The translations under genes were made by a program, and so were the position numbers. From NCBI RefSeq assembly GCF_000439085.1, contig NZ_AUUA01000002.1, positions 1 through 64,000 of the forward strand: a DNA stretch of 64,000 nt. The letters are read 5' to 3'. How positions within the stretch are numbered: position 1 is the first letter of the stretch; the number at the start of each line of letters is the position of its first letter. This document shows, piece by piece, positions 62,708-64,000 of the stretch. Below the pieces are notes generated by a model. That model had not been told where the DNA came from and searched no databases. It saw only the letters and a list, made by a program, of their open reading frames with translations. This stretch comes from Leminorella grimontii ATCC 33999 = DSM 5078. Its GTDB lineage: Bacteria > Pseudomonadota > Gammaproteobacteria > Enterobacterales > Enterobacteriaceae.

Positions 62708-63423
62708 GCAGCGCTACCGTCCGGCACGAAGACGTAGCCTAACCCCCATACGGTTTGAATATAGCGCGGATGTGCGGCGTCTTCTTCCACCATGCGGCGC
62801 AGGCGGGAGATCTGTACGTCGATGGAGCGCTCCATTGCACTGTATTCGCGTCCGCGAGCCAGGTTCATCAGCTTATCGCGAGACAGCGGCTCACGGGGAT
62901 GGCTCACCAGCGCCTTAAGCACGGCAAACTCTCCGCTAGTCAACGGCATCGGCTCGTCGTCTTTAAACATTTCCCGCGTTCCCAGGTTCAGCTTGAACTT
63001 GCCGAACACGATCACCGCTTCTTCCTGAGAGGGTGCGCCGGGCAGCTCGTTGGCCTGGCGGCGGAGCACCGCACGGATGCGCGCCAGCAGTTCGCGTGGA
63101 TTGAACGGCTTGGGAATATAGTCGTCGGCGCCGATTTCCAAACCGACGATGCGATCGACCTCTTCGCCTTTGGCCGTCACCATAATGATGGGGATCGGAT
63201 TGCTTTGGCTACGCAGGCGGCGGCAGATTGAAAGCCCGTCCTCTCCCGGCAGCATCAGGTCAAGGACCATTAGGTGGAATGACTCACGGGTCAACAGGCG
63301 ATCCATTTGCTCAGCGTTGGCCACACCGCGCACCTGAAAGCCCTGCTCGGTAAGATAACGTTCCAATAAACCGCGTAAACGCATGTCGTCATCAACGACC
63401 AGAATCTTATGATTCTCTTGCAT
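62704..63423 (-). CDS. ompR: Response regulator OmpR
   Basis: OmpR controls porin genes and many others with EnvZ. It has 239 residues, as in E. coli. Receiver domain with phospho-acceptor Asp55 in [11 protein letters not shown], acidic pair DD (about 11-12) and Lys105 region; winged-helix DNA-binding domain at about 140-235. It is the first gene of ompR-envZ. Upstream lies greB on the same strand. Confidence 0.98.
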   Translation of the reverse strand: MQENHKILVVDDDMRLRGLLERYLTEQGFQVRGVANAEQMDRLLTRESFHLMVLDLMLPGEDGLSICRRLRSQSNPIPIIMVTAKGEEVDRIVGLEIGADDYIPKPFNPRELLARIRAVLRRQANELPGAPSQEEAVIVFGKFKLNLGTREMFKDDEPMPLTSGEFAVLKALVSHPREPLSRDKLMNLARGREYSAMERSIDVQISRLRRMVEEDAAHPRYIQTVWGLGYVFVPDGSAA

Positions 63424-63451
63424 GATTTCACTCCAATAGTTTTTTGCTTAA

Positions 63452-63479
63452 CAGCTAAACGTAATTAATACGTTAGCTG
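63452..63479. other. Inverted repeat in the greB-ompR gap
   Basis: CAGCTAAACGTA / TACGTTAGCTG pairs with one bulged base around ATTAA. It lies about 30 bp before the ompR start and could form a hairpin in the leader or an operator. No T-run follows in either direction. Role unknown. Confidence 0.55.
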
Positions 63480-63552
63480 AGACATCTCAATCTACATAAC
63501 GCACACTTGAAAAATGTTACAAATAATAATAATCGTCAATTACTGTCAGGCA

Positions 63553-64000
63553 CTACGCCTCTTCGCTTTCATCAAACGGGCGATAGCGAATGTCCAAAAT
63601 CCAGTAAGTCGCCCAGCCGTTGGGCGTTTGTACGCTGACTTCATCATCAATCCGCTTTCCAAGCAGCGCCCTGGCTACGGGCGAATCAATCGAGATCCAT
63701 TTTTTAAACGGTTCAAACTCGTCGGGCCCGACCAGGCGATAAACGTTAACCTCTCCGTCTTCGTTTTCGACCTTAACCCACGCGCCGAAAAACACCCGAC
63801 CTTCCTGCTGCGGGCTGGGGTCGACTATCTTCAACACCTCAAGGCGCTTGGTGAGAAAACGTACCCGGCGGTCGATTTCCCGCAGCCGCTTTTTACCGTA
63901 AATATATTCCGCATTTTCAGAACGATCGCCGAGAGCCGCGGCTTCAGATACCGCCTGCGTCACTCTGGGACGTTCCTCACGCCATAAATACTTAAGCTCG
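63553..64000 (-). CDS. greB: Transcription elongation factor GreB (partial, N-terminus beyond window)
   Basis: GreB stimulates RNA cleavage by backtracked RNA polymerase. The visible 149 residues cover the end of the N-terminal coiled coil (ELKYLWREERPRVT, SLGD-like AALGDRSENAEY) and the C-terminal FKBP-like domain. LWREERP and KKRLREIDRRVRFL distinguish GreB from GreA. The reading frame continues past base 64000. It lies on the same strand as ompR, unlike E. coli, where the two diverge. Confidence 0.94.
   Translation of the reverse strand, partial: ELKYLWREERPRVTQAVSEAAALGDRSENAEYIYGKKRLREIDRRVRFLTKRLEVLKIVDPSPQQEGRVFFGAWVKVENEDGEVNVYRLVGPDEFEPFKKWISIDSPVARALLGKRIDDEVSVQTPNGWATYWILDIRYRPFDESEEA

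Overview
The window is an enterobacterial chromosome segment. Most genes, their order and many non-coding signals match the Escherichia coli str-operon to ompR region (tuf, fusA, rpsG, rpsL, tusBCD, yheO, fkpA, slyX, slyD, kefBG, yheSTU, prkB, crp, yhfK, argD, ppiA, trpS, gph, rpe, dam, damX, aroBK, hofQPONM, mrcA, nudE, igaA, hslRO, pckA, envZ, ompR, greB). Proteins such as CRP, EF-Tu, CodA and PckA read as close orthologues, so this is a member of Enterobacterales. Missing or relocated neighbours (no pabA/fic, nirBDC/cysG, yhfA, yheV, yrfG or yhgE at the expected places) argue against Escherichia/Salmonella. A Budviciaceae-like lineage is my guess and cannot be tested from the sequence alone.

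Layout. 1-6.1 kb: str operon with its promoter, the S12-S7 operator and the 2-thiouridine sulfur relay genes, all on the minus strand. 6.1-11.8 kb: three FKBP-family genes (fkpA, an unnamed divergent FkpA paralogue, slyD), slyX, and the KefGB potassium efflux system. 12.1-20.2 kb: yheSTU, an unrecognised gene overlapping yheU, prkB, crp and yhfK. 20.3-22.2 kb: a Nudix-like gene and argD.

22.3-41.3 kb is the variable part. It holds yegW/yegTUV (nucleoside-type transporter, ADP-ribosylglycohydrolase family protein, PfkB kinase and GntR regulator), rspAB-ydfJ-ydfI-rspR (sugar-acid catabolism with a good CRP site), yjgR, a large FAD/Fe-S D-lactate-type dehydrogenase, ppiA, and codBA with a near-consensus PurR operator. 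In E. coli these modules lie at unrelated places on the chromosome. Here they occupy the space where pabA-fic-yhfG and tsgA-nirBDC-cysG would be expected.

41.4-64 kb returns to the conserved order: a secreted dual-specificity-type phosphatase, trpS-gph-rpe-dam-damX-aroB-aroK, the competence/pilus-like hofMNOPQ operon, mrcA, nudE, igaA, hslRO, pckA, envZ/ompR and a greB cut by the window edge. greB lies in the same orientation as ompR, whereas in E. coli the two diverge. No tRNA, rRNA, insertion sequence, prophage or CRISPR array was seen. The least explained items are the degenerate-active-site FKBP paralogue at 7.1-8.2 kb, the orphan gene at 15.4-16.2 kb, and the composition-shifted Nudix-like gene at 20.3-20.9 kb.
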